Origin: Bibersteinia trehalosi
Lineage (GTDB): Bacteria; Pseudomonadota; Gammaproteobacteria; Enterobacterales; Pasteurellaceae
Direction: 5' to 3'
DNA length: 64,000 nucleotides
Assembly (NCBI RefSeq): GCF_004346205.1
Contig: NZ_SMAM01000004.1
Location: forward strand, 62,001-126,000
Part shown: positions 37,586-48,236 of the stretch, piece by piece
Layout: the number at the start of each line of letters is the position of its first letter
Position numbering within the stretch: position 1 is the first letter of the stretch
Notes under the pieces: model-generated
What the model saw: only the letters and a program-made list of their open reading frames with translations
What the model was told of the DNA's origin: nothing
Databases searched by the model: none
Position numbers and translations under genes: made by a program

Positions 37586-38689
37586 TTACCCCTTGTGGTG
37601 TGAGAGTTCGTCTAAAATTCGTTTAATCGGTGTTGGTAACCCGACTTGGTTTAACTGATGTAGATCATACCAATAATCGCCCGTTGATGATACGTTCGCC
37701 TGATAATTTCCTGATTTTTCTTGCACAGAATTTGTTGGGATTTCCACCAGAATTGGCACAATATCCAGATGAAAATGTGAGAAAGTATGGCGAAAAGCGG
37801 TTAATTGTTGCGAAATTTGCAAATTTTTTGCCGAAATAAAGCGCTTGCATTCAGCAAAACTTTCAAATTGTGGGAATGAAAATAATCCGCCCCAGATGCC
37901 TGCAGAGGGGCGTTTTTGTAATAGAACGTTATTTCCCTGTTTTAATACTGCAAAATAGCCTACTTTTTCAGGCAATGTCTTTTTCGGTTTTTGGGCAGGG
38001 TAATCTGCCCACGCTTTCAGTTGATTTGCTTTACAACTATTTTCTAATGGGCAAAGTGAACATTTAGGCTTAGTGCGAGTGCAAATCATCGCACCTAAAT
38101 CCATCATTGCTTGATTAAAATCCGCTACTTGTTCGGTTGGTGTAACACTTTCTGATAATGTCCACAGTCGATTTTCTACTGCTTTCTCGCCAGCCCAGCC
38201 CTCAACAGCAAAATAGCGAGAAAGTACTCGCTTCACATTGCCATCTAAAATGGGATGTGGAGCATTTAATACTGAAGATAGCACTGCACCAGCTGTACTA
38301 CGCCCCACACCAGATAGTGCTAAAACATCATCAAAATGTGTGGGAAATTCTCCATTAAACTGATCTCGTACTTGCATTGCGGCTTTGTGCAAATTTCTTG
38401 CTCGAGCGTAATAACCTAACCCTGTCCAAAGATGTAAAACCTCATCAATCTCGGCATTTGCCAAATCAATAATGGTCGGGAAACGTGCGACAAATCGTTC
38501 AAAATAGGGAATAACCGTCGCAACCTGTGTTTGTTGTAGCATCACTTCTGACAGCCAAACCTTATATAGAGTCTTGTCTTGCTGCCAAGGGAGATGTTTT
38601 CGTCCATATTGTTCAAACCATGCTAATACAGAGTGAGCAAAGGGAGCATCTGGACGAGATTGAGCAAGAGGAAATTCGGATTTCTTCAT
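37586..38689 (-). CDS. mutY: A/G-specific adenine glycosylase
   Basis: MutY excises adenine mispaired with 8-oxoguanine. The 367-residue protein has the helix-hairpin-helix [16 protein letters not shown] with the catalytic Asp in [12 protein letters not shown], four [4Fe-4S] cysteines in [17 protein letters not shown] (C-x6-C-x2-C-x5-C), and a C-terminal NUDIX-like domain (about 230-360) for 8-oxoG recognition. It is the first gene of mutY-yggX-mltC. Confidence 0.97.
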   Translation of the reverse strand: MKKSEFPLAQSRPDAPFAHSVLAWFEQYGRKHLPWQQDKTLYKVWLSEVMLQQTQVATVIPYFERFVARFPTIIDLANAEIDEVLHLWTGLGYYARARNLHKAAMQVRDQFNGEFPTHFDDVLALSGVGRSTAGAVLSSVLNAPHPILDGNVKRVLSRYFAVEGWAGEKAVENRLWTLSESVTPTEQVADFNQAMMDLGAMICTRTKPKCSLCPLENSCKANQLKAWADYPAQKPKKTLPEKVGYFAVLKQGNNVLLQKRPSAGIWGGLFSFPQFESFAECKRFISAKNLQISQQLTAFRHTFSHFHLDIVPILVEIPTNSVQEKSGNYQANVSSTGDYWYDLHQLNQVGLPTPIKRILDELSHHKG

Positions 38690-38832
38690 ATAAATTTAAT
38701 CAAATACAAAAACAGGCATACTACCGCAAGCGATTAATTTTGGGGAATTTTTTGCAAAATTTTTCAAAAAAAGTACCGTTTGAAAAATGGTTTGATAAGA
38801 TGGAAAAAATTTATCTATCGTAGGAAATAACA

Positions 38833-39225
38833 GTGTCTCCCATTCAAGGTTTTCATCATATTGCAATTATTTGCTCCGATTATGCAAAATCGAAACACTT
38901 TTATACAGAAATTTTAGGCGCAGAGATTATTGCGGAGACTTATCGCCAAGCGCGTCAAAGTTATAAGCTTGATTTACGTTTTCAAGATGGTTCTCAGATT
39001 GAACTATTTAGTTTTCCAATTACTCCACCACGCTTTACTACGCCAGAAACCTGTGGCTTACGCCATTTAGCTTTTCGAGTAAAAAGCGTAGAACAAGCGG
39101 TAGCATATCTGCAAAAATTTGCCATTCCCTGCGAACCAATCCGCATTGATGAACTGACTGGCAAAAAATTTACGTTTTTCCGTGATCCTGATGATTTACC
39201 GTTGGAGTTGTATGAAATTTCCTGA
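38833..39225 (+). CDS. yaeR: VOC-family (glyoxalase-like) protein YaeR
   Basis: The 130-residue vicinal-oxygen-chelate protein has paired beta-alpha-beta modules with metal-ligand positions in [29 protein letters not shown] and LPLELYEI. The GTG start at 38833 follows TAGGAAA. YaeR proteins are uncharacterised relatives of glyoxalase I. Its 3' end overlaps the sfsA start by 14 bp, so the two are probably co-translated. Confidence 0.85.
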   Translation: MSPIQGFHHIAIICSDYAKSKHFYTEILGAEIIAETYRQARQSYKLDLRFQDGSQIELFSFPITPPRFTTPETCGLRHLAFRVKSVEQAVAYLQKFAIPCEPIRIDELTGKKFTFFRDPDDLPLELYEIS

Positions 39226-39925
39226 ACTACACAGTGGCATTTTGCTACGCCGTTATAAACGTTTTCTTGCTGACATTCAGCTTGCTGATGGTACTCAAAT
39301 TACCATTCATTGCCCGAATACTGGTGCGATGACGGGCTGTGCCAATGTCGGTGATACAGTGTGGTTTTCCACATCGAATAACCCTAAACGCAAATATGCC
39401 CATACTTGGGAGCTAACCCAAACACAAGCAGGGCATTTTATCTGTGTGAATACCAATAGAGCGAATCAGCTAGTGCAAGAAGCCTTGCAAAATAAGGCGA
39501 TTATTGAGCTTGCTGATTATGTTGAAATTTTGCCTGAACAAAAATATGGTGAAGAGAATAGCCGCATTGATTTTCTCTTAAAAAATAAGAGATTACCTGA
39601 CTGCTTTGTGGAAGTGAAATCGACCACACTTTTAACTGAAAATGGTGTTGGAATGTTCCCTGATGCTAAAACCGAGCGGGGACAAAAACATTTGCGAGAA
39701 TTAATCGTAGTAAGAGAACAAGGTAAGCGAGCTGTAATCTTTTTTGCTATTTTGCATACGGGAATTGAACGCTTTGAAGTAGCTCGCCAGATTGACCCAA
39801 ATTATGCAGATTTATTAGAAAAAGCGACCGCTTGTGGGGTAGAAGCGCTGTGCTATTACGCTCAAGTAGACATGGAAAATGGTAAACCTGTAGGAATAGC
39901 ATTAAAAAAATCCGCCCAAGCGTAA
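39212..39925 (+). CDS. sfsA: Sugar fermentation stimulation protein SfsA
   Basis: The 237-residue protein matches SfsA, which has a nuclease-like fold and an unclear role in maltose gene expression. I start at ATG 39212 ([22 protein letters not shown]), the usual family N-terminus; an in-frame start 10 codons upstream lies deep in yaeR. Motifs include [22 protein letters not shown] and the PD-(D/E)XK-like SRIDFLL...[10 protein letters not shown]. An uptake-signal core lies within the coding region near 39829. Confidence 0.93.
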   Translation: MKFPELHSGILLRRYKRFLADIQLADGTQITIHCPNTGAMTGCANVGDTVWFSTSNNPKRKYAHTWELTQTQAGHFICVNTNRANQLVQEALQNKAIIELADYVEILPEQKYGEENSRIDFLLKNKRLPDCFVEVKSTTLLTENGVGMFPDAKTERGQKHLRELIVVREQGKRAVIFFAILHTGIERFEVARQIDPNYADLLEKATACGVEALCYYAQVDMENGKPVGIALKKSAQA

Positions 39926-39946
39926 GAAATTGCAAGAGCGGATTTT
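39907..39946 (+). terminator. Terminator overlapping the end of sfsA
   Basis: AAAATCCGC (39907-39915) pairs with GCGGATTTT (39938-39946) around a 22-base loop that includes the sfsA stop. It lies just before the convergent yagU gene. Confidence 0.6.
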
Positions 39947-39971
39947 GTGGGGTAATCAATAAAGAATAGGT

Positions 39972-40559
39972 TTATTGAGCAACTTCAGGATCTGGCTCAT
40001 TTGTAATGCGGTTACGTAAATCACGGCGGATTACTTCAATTGTCCAAAACCAGAAAATGTGTCCAACCATTTCTGAAACATGCTCATAGAACGGCCATTC
40101 TGCAACAGGCGGGGTTAAGCCTAATAATGGGAACGTGATGTAGTGAACACAGATATTTGCGATGATACCCGCTCCAATTCCTTGCCAAAATTTGATTTTC
40201 GGAAAACGCTCTGCGACAACGCAGTAACCAATAGCAAAGACTAATGAAAATAGCATATGGGTAACACCAATCCAATTAAACGCATGATCGGCAAAGGTGA
40301 ATACGGCTTCAGTTGGATCAATGCCGATATAATCACGCAAGAAAACGTGTGGTGGGTTTAAGAACGCTCGAGAACAGACTTCTAATGCCTGTGATGGATC
40401 TTTACAGGCGCTAGTGAAAAGATCGATTGGACTACGTGGTGGGAAGGGATGTTCTGCCCCCCATTTTACGAATGCAGAAATAATCCCTGCAATGATACCG
40501 ACAAAAATAGCTACGCCATAGCGACGACGTGCTGGATTGGTTTGCTCAAAAAGTCCCAT
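39972..40559 (-). CDS. yagU: YagU-family inner membrane protein (DUF1440)
   Basis: The 195-residue protein has about four hydrophobic segments (about 17-33, 100-118, 128-147, 160-176) and the YagU pattern [24 protein letters not shown]. In E. coli YagU contributes to acid resistance by an unknown mechanism. It is monocistronic and leftward; the 224 bp upstream is shared with hslV. Confidence 0.88.
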   Translation of the reverse strand: MGLFEQTNPARRRYGVAIFVGIIAGIISAFVKWGAEHPFPPRSPIDLFTSACKDPSQALEVCSRAFLNPPHVFLRDYIGIDPTEAVFTFADHAFNWIGVTHMLFSLVFAIGYCVVAERFPKIKFWQGIGAGIIANICVHYITFPLLGLTPPVAEWPFYEHVSEMVGHIFWFWTIEVIRRDLRNRITNEPDPEVAQ

Positions 40560-40720
40560 ATAAATACTCCAAGTAAAAGTGAAAAGAATTATTTTTTATT
40601 TTGAAATAATTATCAAAATTGATGAAATCTTAGCAAAATATCTGCCTGATAGGATATGTATAAAGTCGTTTAATTTGATTTAAATCAAAAAACAAAAGGC
40701 TCTTAATTTCTATTGTTTCG

Positions 40721-40748
40721 CTTGAATTGTGGATTTTTGCCCCCAAAT
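40721..40748 (+). promoter_or_regulatory. Sigma-32 heat-shock promoter of hslVU
   Basis: CTTGAA (40721-40726) and CCCCAAAT (40741-40748) are spaced by 14 bp, close to the sigma-32 consensus CTTGAA-N13-15-CCCCATNT. It lies 36 bp upstream of the hslV start, and hslVU is a classic heat-shock operon. Confidence 0.85.
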
Positions 40749-40783
40749 AATGCCTCAATTTTTCACAAAATTAAGGATTAAAA

Positions 40784-41305
40784 ATGACAACGATAGTTTG
40801 TGTGCGTAAAGATGGTAAAGTCGCTATCGGTGGTGATGGTCAGGCAACGCTTGGTAATTGCATTGAGAAAGGCACCGTGCGTAAAGTTCGCCGTTTATAT
40901 AAAGACAAAGTGGTAACAGGTTTTGCGGGCTCAACCGCCGATGCGTTTATTTTACGTGATCTATTTGAGAAAAAATTAGAACTGCATCAAGGGCACTTAG
41001 TGCGTGCTGCCGTAGAGCTTGCCAAAGAGTGGCGTACCGAACGCTCGCTTAGACGACTTGAGGCAATGATGATTGTGGCAAATGAGAGTGAATTTTTGCT
41101 CGTGTCAGGTTCGGGCGATGTGATTGAGCCTGAGCAAGATGTATTAGCCATTGGCTCGGGCGGTAATTATGCCAAAGCGGCAGCACTTGCCCTGCTTCGC
41201 ACCGAAAATAATTTATCCGCCAAAGAAATCGTCGCTGAAGCGTTAAAAATTGCGGGCGATATTGATATTTACAGCAATCATAATCATGTGATTGAAGAAG
41301 TGTAG
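40784..41305 (+). CDS. hslV: ATP-dependent protease subunit HslV
   Basis: HslV is the proteasome-like peptidase of the HslUV complex. After Met removal the catalytic N-terminal Thr is exposed ([20 protein letters not shown]). The 173-residue length and the motifs [17 protein letters not shown] and [11 protein letters not shown]...[13 protein letters not shown] are typical. hslU follows 72 bp downstream, after a weak pyrimidine-rich hairpin (about 41313-41338). Confidence 0.97.
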   Translation: MTTIVCVRKDGKVAIGGDGQATLGNCIEKGTVRKVRRLYKDKVVTGFAGSTADAFILRDLFEKKLELHQGHLVRAAVELAKEWRTERSLRRLEAMMIVANESEFLLVSGSGDVIEPEQDVLAIGSGGNYAKAAALALLRTENNLSAKEIVAEALKIAGDIDIYSNHNHVIEEV

Positions 41306-41377
41306 TGATATTTTCCCTTCTCTCCGATGGGGAAGGGGTAACAATGAATTAAAAATAAAAGAATTTTAGGAATAATT

Positions 41378-42700
41378 ATGTCAATGACCCCTCGTGAAAT
41401 CGTCTCAGAATTAGACGCCCATATTATTGGACAAAAAGATGCAAAACGTGCAGTGGCAATTGCCCTGCGTAATCGTTGGAGAAGAATGCAGTTACCCGAA
41501 GATCTACGTCAAGAAGTTACGCCAAAAAACATTTTAATGATTGGCCCGACAGGTGTGGGTAAAACCGAAATCGCTCGCCGTTTGGCAAAATTGGCGAATG
41601 CGCCATTTATCAAAGTAGAAGCCACTAAATTTACCGAAGTGGGCTATGTGGGTAAAGAAGTAGATTCGATTATCCGTGATTTAACCGATGTAGCGGTGAA
41701 ATTAGTTAAAGCCCAAGCGGTTGAAAAAAATCGTTTCCGTGCCGAAGAAGCCGCCGAAGATCGCATTTTAGATATTTTATTGCCGCCTGCCAAAGATCAG
41801 TGGGGCAATGTGCAAGAAAGCGATAACGCTTCTACTCGTCAAATTTTCCGCAAAAAATTGCGTGAAGGTCAGCTTGATGATAAAGAAGTGGAAATTGATG
41901 TGGCACAGCAGGTTTCGGTAGAAATTATGACCCCACCAGGAATGGAAGAGATGACTTCACAGTTGCAATCTATTTTTGAGGGAATGTCGCCAAATAAAAC
42001 CAAAAAACGCAAAATGAAAATCAAAGATGCGTTGAAAGTGTTGATTGATGAAGAAGCAGCAAAATTGGTTAATCCTGATGATCTCAAACAAGAAGCGATT
42101 GAAGCCGTAGAACAACATGGTATCGTCTTTATTGATGAGATTGATAAAATCTGTAAAAAAGGTGAACACAGTGGTGGCGATGTGTCTCGTGAAGGGGTGC
42201 AACGTGATTTACTGCCAATTATTGAAGGTTCTACGGTAAGCACGAAGCACGGTATGGTCAAAACCGATCATATTCTCTTTATCTGCTCGGGGGCATTCCA
42301 AGTGGCTCGTCCATCGGATTTACTGCCTGAATTACAAGGGCGTTTGCCGATTCGTGTGGAACTCAAATCACTCACCAAAGAGGACTTTGAGCGTATTTTA
42401 ACCGAGCCTAATGCCTCTTTAACCTTACAATATCGTGAGCTAATGAAAACCGAAGGGGTTGAGATTGAGTTTACCCAAGATGGTATTAGCCGCATTGCTG
42501 AAAGTGCATTCCGTGTGAACGAAAAAACCGAAAATATCGGGGCAAGACGTTTACACACCGTGCTTGAACGCTTAATGGACGGCATTTCCTTTGATGCTAG
42601 CGAACGTAAAGGCGAGAAAATCACGATTGATGAAAAATATGTGGACGAAGCCTTAGGTGAAGTGGTTGAAAACGAAGATTTAAGCCGTTTTATCTTGTAA
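41378..42700 (+). CDS. hslU: ATP-dependent protease ATPase subunit HslU
   Basis: HslU unfolds substrates and feeds them to HslV. The 440-residue AAA+ protein has Walker [10 protein letters not shown] (56-64), the intermediate domain (about 110-240), Walker [10 protein letters not shown], the arginine-finger [15 protein letters not shown] and sensor-2 [13 protein letters not shown]. The C-terminal SRFIL is the HslV-docking tail. It is coupled to hslV and followed by an uptake-signal hairpin. Confidence 0.97.
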   Translation: MSMTPREIVSELDAHIIGQKDAKRAVAIALRNRWRRMQLPEDLRQEVTPKNILMIGPTGVGKTEIARRLAKLANAPFIKVEATKFTEVGYVGKEVDSIIRDLTDVAVKLVKAQAVEKNRFRAEEAAEDRILDILLPPAKDQWGNVQESDNASTRQIFRKKLREGQLDDKEVEIDVAQQVSVEIMTPPGMEEMTSQLQSIFEGMSPNKTKKRKMKIKDALKVLIDEEAAKLVNPDDLKQEAIEAVEQHGIVFIDEIDKICKKGEHSGGDVSREGVQRDLLPIIEGSTVSTKHGMVKTDHILFICSGAFQVARPSDLLPELQGRLPIRVELKSLTKEDFERILTEPNASLTLQYRELMKTEGVEIEFTQDGISRIAESAFRVNEKTENIGARRLHTVLERLMDGISFDASERKGEKITIDEKYVDEALGEVVENEDLSRFIL

Positions 42701-42710
42701 TTTAAATTAA

Positions 42711-42756
42711 ACAAGCGGTGCATTTTGCTGAAAATTTTGCAAGATGCACTGTTTGT
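42711..42756 (+). terminator. Uptake-signal imperfect inverted pair after hslU
   Basis: ACAAGCGGTGCATTTTGC pairs with GCAAGATGCACTGTTTGT with three mismatches. It ends 10 bp before the next start codon. Termination is plausible but not certain. Confidence 0.5.
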
Positions 42757-42766
42757 CTAGTAGCTT

Positions 42767-43468
42767 ATGAAATTTAAACAACTTTTTTTATTGCTTGTTG
42801 TCGCTTTAAATAGCAAGCTTTGGGCGAATGAAACTGCACCATTATTTTACGATGGCAAAGGTTTTTTTACTTATCGCCAAGCTGTTGATGAGGAAATATT
42901 GCCTAATGGCAAGCTTAAAGTCGTTTCTTTCTTTGATTATGACTGTGCCAGCTGTGTGATAGCAGATGATTATCTCAAGCAATATGCTAAGTATCATCCT
43001 GAAAAGATCGAGTTAGTACGTTATCCTTATTTCAAAAATGGCAAAATTTTTGTGGCTCGATTGCATGCGGCTTTTGAAGTATTAGGAAGACCGGAGTTAA
43101 GTGATCTTTATCTTTTTGAAAGTGAAGGTAAAAAAGGGGAAGCTAGCCTAGTTGAAAGTGAAAAAGCGATTGAAAAATGGCTTGAGCGACATCAAGTGGA
43201 TATTGCTAGTTTTAAGCAGTTGCTTCGGTCTGAACAGGTAAAAGCCAAACTTGATGAATATACAGAATATTATCGAAAGTATAGACCAATCACAGCACCT
43301 TTTGTTAGTATCAATGGTAAATATGTACTAGTAAATAGCACACTATTTAATGATGATTATACTTATGCCGTACTTGATCATCTATTTGATAACCAAAATA
43401 ACCCTGCGGTGCTAGGCTATGTGGCACCTAAGCAAGATAAACAAATGACTCAAAAGGACAATAAATGA
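42767..43468 (+). CDS. DsbA-like periplasmic thioredoxin-fold protein
   Basis: The 233-residue protein has a signal peptide (1-20, KLWANE) and a thioredoxin-fold active site CASC in [16 protein letters not shown] (about 63-66), with the cis-Pro loop [13 protein letters not shown] further on. An inserted helical region (about 120-185) is typical of the DsbA/DsbG class. CASC differs from the CPHC of DsbA, and whether it is an oxidase or a reductase cannot be said. Its stop overlaps the mtnN start (ATGA), an unusual pairing. Confidence 0.82.
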   Translation: MKFKQLFLLLVVALNSKLWANETAPLFYDGKGFFTYRQAVDEEILPNGKLKVVSFFDYDCASCVIADDYLKQYAKYHPEKIELVRYPYFKNGKIFVARLHAAFEVLGRPELSDLYLFESEGKKGEASLVESEKAIEKWLERHQVDIASFKQLLRSEQVKAKLDEYTEYYRKYRPITAPFVSINGKYVLVNSTLFNDDYTYAVLDHLFDNQNNPAVLGYVAPKQDKQMTQKDNK

Positions 43469-44157
43469 AGATAGGCATTATCGGTGCGATGGCACAAGAA
43501 GTTGAAATTTTATTAAGTAAGATGGATGATCCTCGCACAATTGAGATTGCAGGTTGTAAAATTTATGAAGGCAAAATCAATGGGGCTAATGTGGCACTAT
43601 TGCAATCCGGAATTGGTAAGGTAGCGGCAGCGGTAGGCACCACACTTTTGTTGCAAATTGCCAAGCCTGAAATGGTGATCAACACGGGTTCTGCAGGTGG
43701 CTTGGATAGCCGCTTAAATGTAGGTGATATTGTTATTTCAAGTGAAGTTCGCCATCACGATGTTGATGTAACGGCATTTGGTTATGAAAAAGGACAATTG
43801 CCTGCTAACCCTGCGGCATTCATTGCTGATCGTGAACTTATTGACTTGGCCGCTTCAGAGACAGAGAAAGCAGGCTTAAATGCAGTATTAGGTTTAATTT
43901 GCAGTGGTGATCAATTTATTAATGGTGCGGAAAGTATCGCCCAAATTCGCCAACATTTCCCGCAAGTTGCTGCAGTAGAAATGGAGGCAGCTGCTATTGC
44001 ACAAGTTTGCCACGCTTTTGATTTACCATTTGTGGTAGTACGCGCAATTTCGGATGTTGCCGACAAAGAATCTCATCTTTCTTTTGATGAGTTTTTACCA
44101 TTAGCGGCTGAGAAATCGTCTCAAATTGTGCTTTCTATGCTAAAAAATTTGCAATAA
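43465..44157 (+). CDS. mtnN: 5'-methylthioadenosine/S-adenosylhomocysteine nucleosidase
   Basis: MtnN (Pfs) hydrolyses MTA, SAH and 5'-deoxyadenosine and feeds AI-2 synthesis. The 230-residue protein shows [20 protein letters not shown] with catalytic Glu12, [41 protein letters not shown] and VRAISDVAD with the catalytic Asp. It recycles the by-product of SAM-consuming enzymes such as PrmA, RlmH, LipA and RimO in this window. Confidence 0.97.
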   Translation: MKIGIIGAMAQEVEILLSKMDDPRTIEIAGCKIYEGKINGANVALLQSGIGKVAAAVGTTLLLQIAKPEMVINTGSAGGLDSRLNVGDIVISSEVRHHDVDVTAFGYEKGQLPANPAAFIADRELIDLAASETEKAGLNAVLGLICSGDQFINGAESIAQIRQHFPQVAAVEMEAAAIAQVCHAFDLPFVVVRAISDVADKESHLSFDEFLPLAAEKSSQIVLSMLKNLQ

Positions 44158-44250
44158 GTTTGCGAGCAAGAGAGAGATTTATCACAAATTAAAAACGTCC
44201 CTTATTGGTATCGTTAAAGGTTTCTTTACATTCATTCCCTCGCTTTTCAC

Positions 44251-44310
44251 GACAAGCGGTCTATTTCTTTACAAAATTTGCAAAATTCTTGCTGAAATAA
44301 ACCGCTTGTC
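44251..44310. terminator. Uptake-signal inverted pair between mtnN and rimO
   Basis: GACAAGCGGTCTATTTC (44251-44267) pairs with GAAATAAACCGCTTGTC (44294-44310) with one mismatch, followed by GGTCGTTTTTTG. The 257 bp gap otherwise shows no gene. Confidence 0.75.
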
Positions 44311-44414
44311 GGTCGTTTTTTGTCTTTAAATTCTGTACAATTCCCCTCTATTTTTCCCATTGTTATGAATGGGGTGTTTTATGTCATTACCTATTTTTAT
44401 TTTTTAGGATTTTT

Positions 44415-45746
44415 ATGAGTTCAGCACCGAATATCGGCTTTGTGAGCCTTGGTTGCCCGAAAAATTTAGTGGACTCCGAACGAATTTTAACGGAATTGCG
44501 CTCGGATGGTTATAACATTATCCCCACCTATGAAGGCGCGGATTTAGTCATTGTAAATACTTGTGGTTTTATTGATAGCGCAGTACAAGAATCACTGGAA
44601 AGTATAGGTGAAGCCTTAGAAAATAACGGCAAAGTTATTGTAACAGGTTGTTTGGGAGCAAAAGAGAACCAAATTCGTGAGGTTCATCCACAGGTGTTGG
44701 AAATCACAGGCCCGCACAGCTACGAAGCTGTCATGCAGCACGTACATAAATATGTGCCAAAACCAGAATATAACCCTTACACTAGTCTTGTGCCGAAACA
44801 AGGCATTAAACTCACACCGAAACACTATGCTTATCTGAAAATTTCAGAGGGCTGTGATCATCGTTGTACCTTCTGTATTATCCCATCAATGCGTGGCGAC
44901 TTAGATAGTCGTTCTATCGTGCAAGTGTTAGATGAGGCGAAACGCCTTGTTGATGCAGGCGTAAAAGAAATTTTGGTGGTTTCACAAGACACATCAGCTT
45001 ATGCCTTGGATAAGAAGAAAGAAAATTCTGCCAAAACCGTATTTTGGAACGGTATGCCAATTAAAAACGATTTGGGGACGTTATGTGAAAAGCTCGGCTC
45101 TCTTGGCGTTTGGGTACGTTTGCATTATGTTTATCCTTATCCGCATGTAGATGATTTAATTCCTCTTATGGCAGAAGGGAAAATTCTGCCGTATTTAGAT
45201 ATTCCATTGCAACACGCTAGTCCAAAAATTCTTAAAGCAATGAAACGCCCAGGGAGTATAGAGCGTACATTAGAACGTATTAAAAAGTGGCGTGAGATTT
45301 GTCCTGAATTGACGTTGCGTTCTACTTTCATTGTTGGTTTTCCTGGGGAAACAGAGGAAGATTTCCAAATGTTGTTGGATTTCTTAAAAGAAGCGCAGCT
45401 TGATCGTGTGGGCTGTTTTAAATTTAGTCCAGTAGATGGTGCAGTGGCAACGGATATGCCGGATCAAGTGCCAGAAGAGGTGAAGGAAGCTCGTTTCCAT
45501 CGTTTTATGGCGTTGCAACAAGAGATTTCAGCTGCTCGCCTGCAAGCCAAAGTGGGAAAAACCTTGCAAGTCATTGTGGATGAAATTGATGAAGAAGGCA
45601 TTATTGGGCGCTCACAAGCTGATGCACCAGAAATTGATGGTGTCGTATATGTAGATAATCTCTCAGGAACAGATGTTGCGGTCGGTCAGATTATTTCGGT
45701 CAAAATTACCAATGCAGATGAATATGATCTGTGGGGAACCTGTTAA
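44415..45746 (+). CDS. rimO: Ribosomal protein S12 methylthiotransferase
   Basis: RimO adds a methylthio group to Asp of ribosomal protein S12. The 443-residue protein has the MTTase domain starting [17 protein letters not shown] with cluster cysteines ([17 protein letters not shown]), the radical-SAM triad in [18 protein letters not shown], and a C-terminal TRAM domain (about 375-443). It is 23 bp upstream of the glycosyltransferase gene; rimO heads the same pair in A. pleuropneumoniae. Confidence 0.97.
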   Translation: MSSAPNIGFVSLGCPKNLVDSERILTELRSDGYNIIPTYEGADLVIVNTCGFIDSAVQESLESIGEALENNGKVIVTGCLGAKENQIREVHPQVLEITGPHSYEAVMQHVHKYVPKPEYNPYTSLVPKQGIKLTPKHYAYLKISEGCDHRCTFCIIPSMRGDLDSRSIVQVLDEAKRLVDAGVKEILVVSQDTSAYALDKKKENSAKTVFWNGMPIKNDLGTLCEKLGSLGVWVRLHYVYPYPHVDDLIPLMAEGKILPYLDIPLQHASPKILKAMKRPGSIERTLERIKKWREICPELTLRSTFIVGFPGETEEDFQMLLDFLKEAQLDRVGCFKFSPVDGAVATDMPDQVPEEVKEARFHRFMALQQEISAARLQAKVGKTLQVIVDEIDEEGIIGRSQADAPEIDGVVYVDNLSGTDVAVGQIISVKITNADEYDLWGTC

Positions 45747-45769
45747 TTTTTAACGTAAAGGGGAAAAAT

Positions 45770-47842
45770 ATGTCGCAAGAGCAAAAAACACCAAGCGTAA
45801 TCCGTTTTGAACAAGCGGTTAAAGCAAAGCAGTATGAGTCTGCATGTAATGAGTTATTAGATATCTTGTCCCAAATTGACAGTAATTTTGGTGGTATCAA
45901 TGGTATTGAATTCAATTGTCCAGAGCAATTAAATAATCCAAATTTATCAAAGGAAAAAACAATCTATTTCTCAACGAGAATGGCAGATTTAATCACTGAG
46001 TTATTTAGTGATGAGAGCTTATCATTAACTGTAGGGGGAGCTGTTCGCTTCTTTTCATACCAACGTTGGATTGCGTTATTGTTTGCCTGCTCTCCATATA
46101 TAAATTCCGATCATATCTTACAGGTATATAATCGTAACCCAGATAAGAGTAATCCAAATAGCGTACATTTGTCGGCTAATCCAAATGACTTAGTGAAATT
46201 CTGCATTATGTATCTGCCAGAATCAAATATCTCATTAAATTTAGATGCGATTTGGCAATTAAATCCGACCCTATGTGCTTCAATGTGTTTTGCATTGCAG
46301 TCTCCGCGCTTTATTGGGACAAAAGAAGCGTTTGGTAAGCGGGGAGCGATTTTGCAGTGGTTCCCAGAAAAATTAGCACAATTGCCAAATTTAGATAATT
46401 TACCATCTAGCATTTCACATGATGTGTACATGCATTGTAGTTATGATGTTGCTGCGAATAAACATGATGTTAAACGCGCTTTGAACCAAGTAATGCGTCG
46501 TCATTTGGTAACAAGCGGCTGGGTTGATCGTGATATCAGCAAAATTGGTAAAACAAACAGCAAACCTGTTATGGTGGTGCTGTTAGAACATTTCCATTCA
46601 GCGCATTCAATTTACCGTACACACTCAACTTCTATGCGAGCGGCACGTGAACATTTCCACTTAATTGGTATTGGTGGTTCGGCTGTAGATAAAGCGGGGC
46701 AAGAAGTGTTTGACGACTTTAGATTGGTGGAAGGGAATACAATCTTTGAAAAATTAAGTTTTGTTAAACGTTTATGTGAAGAATATGGTGCGGCTATTTT
46801 CTATATGCCAAGTATTGGTATGGATCTCACTACAATCTTTGCTAGCAATACCCGCCTTGCGCCAATCCAAGCAATTGCATTAGGGCACCCAGGTACAACA
46901 CATTCAGAATTTATTGAATATGTTGTGGTAGAAGATGATTATGTGGGGTCAGAAGCATGTTTTAGTGAGAAATTATTACGCCTACCAAAAGATGCTTTAC
47001 CTTACGTACCATCTGCTTTAGCCCCTGCTTCTGTTGAGTATCGCTTACGAGAGAATCCGGAGGTTGTGAACATTGGTATTGCCTCAACGACAATGAAATT
47101 AAACCCATATTTCTTAGATGCGCTGAAAGCTATCCGAGATCGCGCTAAAGTAAAAGTACATTTCCATTTTGCTTTGGGACAGTCTAGTGGGATTACTCAT
47201 CCTTACGTTGAACGCTTTATTAAGAGTCATTTAGGCGATTCAGCAACAGCACATCCGCACTCACCTTATCACCAATATATGCAGATTTTACATAACTGCG
47301 ATATGTTGGTTAATCCATTCCCATTTGGGAATACAAACGGCATTATTGATATGGTCACTCTAGGTTTAGTCGGTATCTGCAAAACAGGGCCAGAAGTGCA
47401 TGAACATATTGATGAAGGTTTATTTAAGCGTTTAGGTTTGCCTGAGTGGTTGATTGCGAATACGGTTGATGAGTATGTTGAACGAGCTGTACGTTTAGCA
47501 GAAAATCATGCTGAGCGTTTGGCTTTACGTCGTCATATTATTGAAAATAATGGGTTGCAAACCCTGTTTACGGGGGATCCAAAACCAATGGGACAAGTTT
47601 TTGTACAAAAACTTAATGAGTGGGCAGGATTGCATAACATTGATGTTAGTGATTTTGCTTTTGCACAGTCATCGGGTAAAAAAGTAACGAAAAGTGCAAA
47701 AACGGCTGCGAAGAAAACAGTAAAAGTGACAGTAAAGAAATCAGCACAGCCAAAAGAAAGTACAAAAACTAAAAGTAAAACGGAGAAGAAAAAAACAAGC
47801 TCAGCGAAAGACGCAGCAAAGACGTCAAAGAAAAAAGCATAA
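45770..47842 (+). CDS. ngt: HMW1C-type cytoplasmic protein N-glucosyltransferase with a Lys-rich C-terminal tail
   Basis: NGT moves glucose from UDP-glucose onto Asn in N-x-S/T sequons of adhesins in the cytoplasm. I start at ATG 45770, which has AAAGGGG upstream (690 residues). Residues 1-about 625 follow A. pleuropneumoniae NGT closely: SQIDSNFGGI, LEHFHSAHSIYRTHSTSM, IFYMPSIGMD, TRLAPIQAIALGHPGTTHS, HFHFALGQSSGITHPY, NPFPFGNTNGIIDMVTLGL and KTGPEVHEHIDEGLFKRLGLP. Residues 634-690 are extra: a basic tail with 21 Lys in 57, rich in Ala, Thr and Ser, resembling histone H1 tails. The partner alpha-6-glucosyltransferase gene (agt) is not downstream. Confidence 0.95.
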   Translation: MSQEQKTPSVIRFEQAVKAKQYESACNELLDILSQIDSNFGGINGIEFNCPEQLNNPNLSKEKTIYFSTRMADLITELFSDESLSLTVGGAVRFFSYQRWIALLFACSPYINSDHILQVYNRNPDKSNPNSVHLSANPNDLVKFCIMYLPESNISLNLDAIWQLNPTLCASMCFALQSPRFIGTKEAFGKRGAILQWFPEKLAQLPNLDNLPSSISHDVYMHCSYDVAANKHDVKRALNQVMRRHLVTSGWVDRDISKIGKTNSKPVMVVLLEHFHSAHSIYRTHSTSMRAAREHFHLIGIGGSAVDKAGQEVFDDFRLVEGNTIFEKLSFVKRLCEEYGAAIFYMPSIGMDLTTIFASNTRLAPIQAIALGHPGTTHSEFIEYVVVEDDYVGSEACFSEKLLRLPKDALPYVPSALAPASVEYRLRENPEVVNIGIASTTMKLNPYFLDALKAIRDRAKVKVHFHFALGQSSGITHPYVERFIKSHLGDSATAHPHSPYHQYMQILHNCDMLVNPFPFGNTNGIIDMVTLGLVGICKTGPEVHEHIDEGLFKRLGLPEWLIANTVDEYVERAVRLAENHAERLALRRHIIENNGLQTLFTGDPKPMGQVFVQKLNEWAGLHNIDVSDFAFAQSSGKKVTKSAKTAAKKTVKVTVKKSAQPKESTKTKSKTEKKKTSSAKDAAKTSKKKA

Positions 47843-47848
47843 GGCGTG

Positions 47849-47873
47849 AAAGAGCCGTATAACGCGGCTCTTT
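47849..47873 (+). terminator. Terminator after ngt
   Basis: AAAGAGCCG pairs with CGGCTCTTT around a 7-base loop, followed by TTG, six bases after the stop. Confidence 0.88.
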
Positions 47874-47988
47874 TTGCTTAAAAATAAATCACTCTGTTTT
47901 TGGAGGCGAACTTATTGTGTTTTTTTAGCTCTTAGTTGCTGCGTTATCCATTTTGACGCACTCACAAAAAAATATTGAGGAAATTTTT

Positions 47989-48192
47989 ATGCAAAAATTT
48001 GTAAAAACAATCGCTGTATTATCTGTAGCTGCCACCCTAGCAGCTTGTTCTGGTATGAGTGAGACGCAAAAAAATACCGCAATTGGTGTTGCCGTTGGTG
48101 CAGCAGCAGGGCATGTGATTGGTGAATCCACGGGAGCAACCTTAGGTGGCGCCGCGTTAGGTGGCGTAATTGGTAGCCAAATTGGTAAATAA
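47989..48192 (+). CDS. Glycine-zipper outer-membrane lipoprotein (OsmB-like)
   Basis: This 67-residue protein has a signal peptide with lipobox LAAC (Cys20). It is followed by a glycine-zipper segment (IGVAVGAAAGHVIGES and TLGGAALGGVIGSQIG, about 33-66), as in OsmB and related surface lipoproteins. ATG 47989 has GAGG at 8 bp; an upstream in-frame start would push the signal peptide inward. The neighbours give no functional hint. Confidence 0.85.
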   Translation: MQKFVKTIAVLSVAATLAACSGMSETQKNTAIGVAVGAAAGHVIGESTGATLGGAALGGVIGSQIGK

Positions 48193-48208
48193 ATCCAATG
48201 TAATGTCT

Positions 48209-48236
48209 AGCCGCTTGAATCTAAATTCAAGCGGCT
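48209..48236 (+). terminator. Terminator after the glycine-zipper lipoprotein gene
   Basis: AGCCGCTTGAAT-CTAA-ATTCAAGCGGCT is a perfect 12 bp stem followed by TTTTG. It contains a partial uptake-signal core on each arm. Confidence 0.92.

Noticed and set aside
41306-41345. Pyrimidine-rich hairpin between hslV and hslU as a fourth copy of the dispersed repeat
   Set aside because: Only a short CCCTTCTCTCC / GGGGAAGGGG stem is present, without the AAATCTCCCC or TTTGGCAG ends shared by copies A to C.
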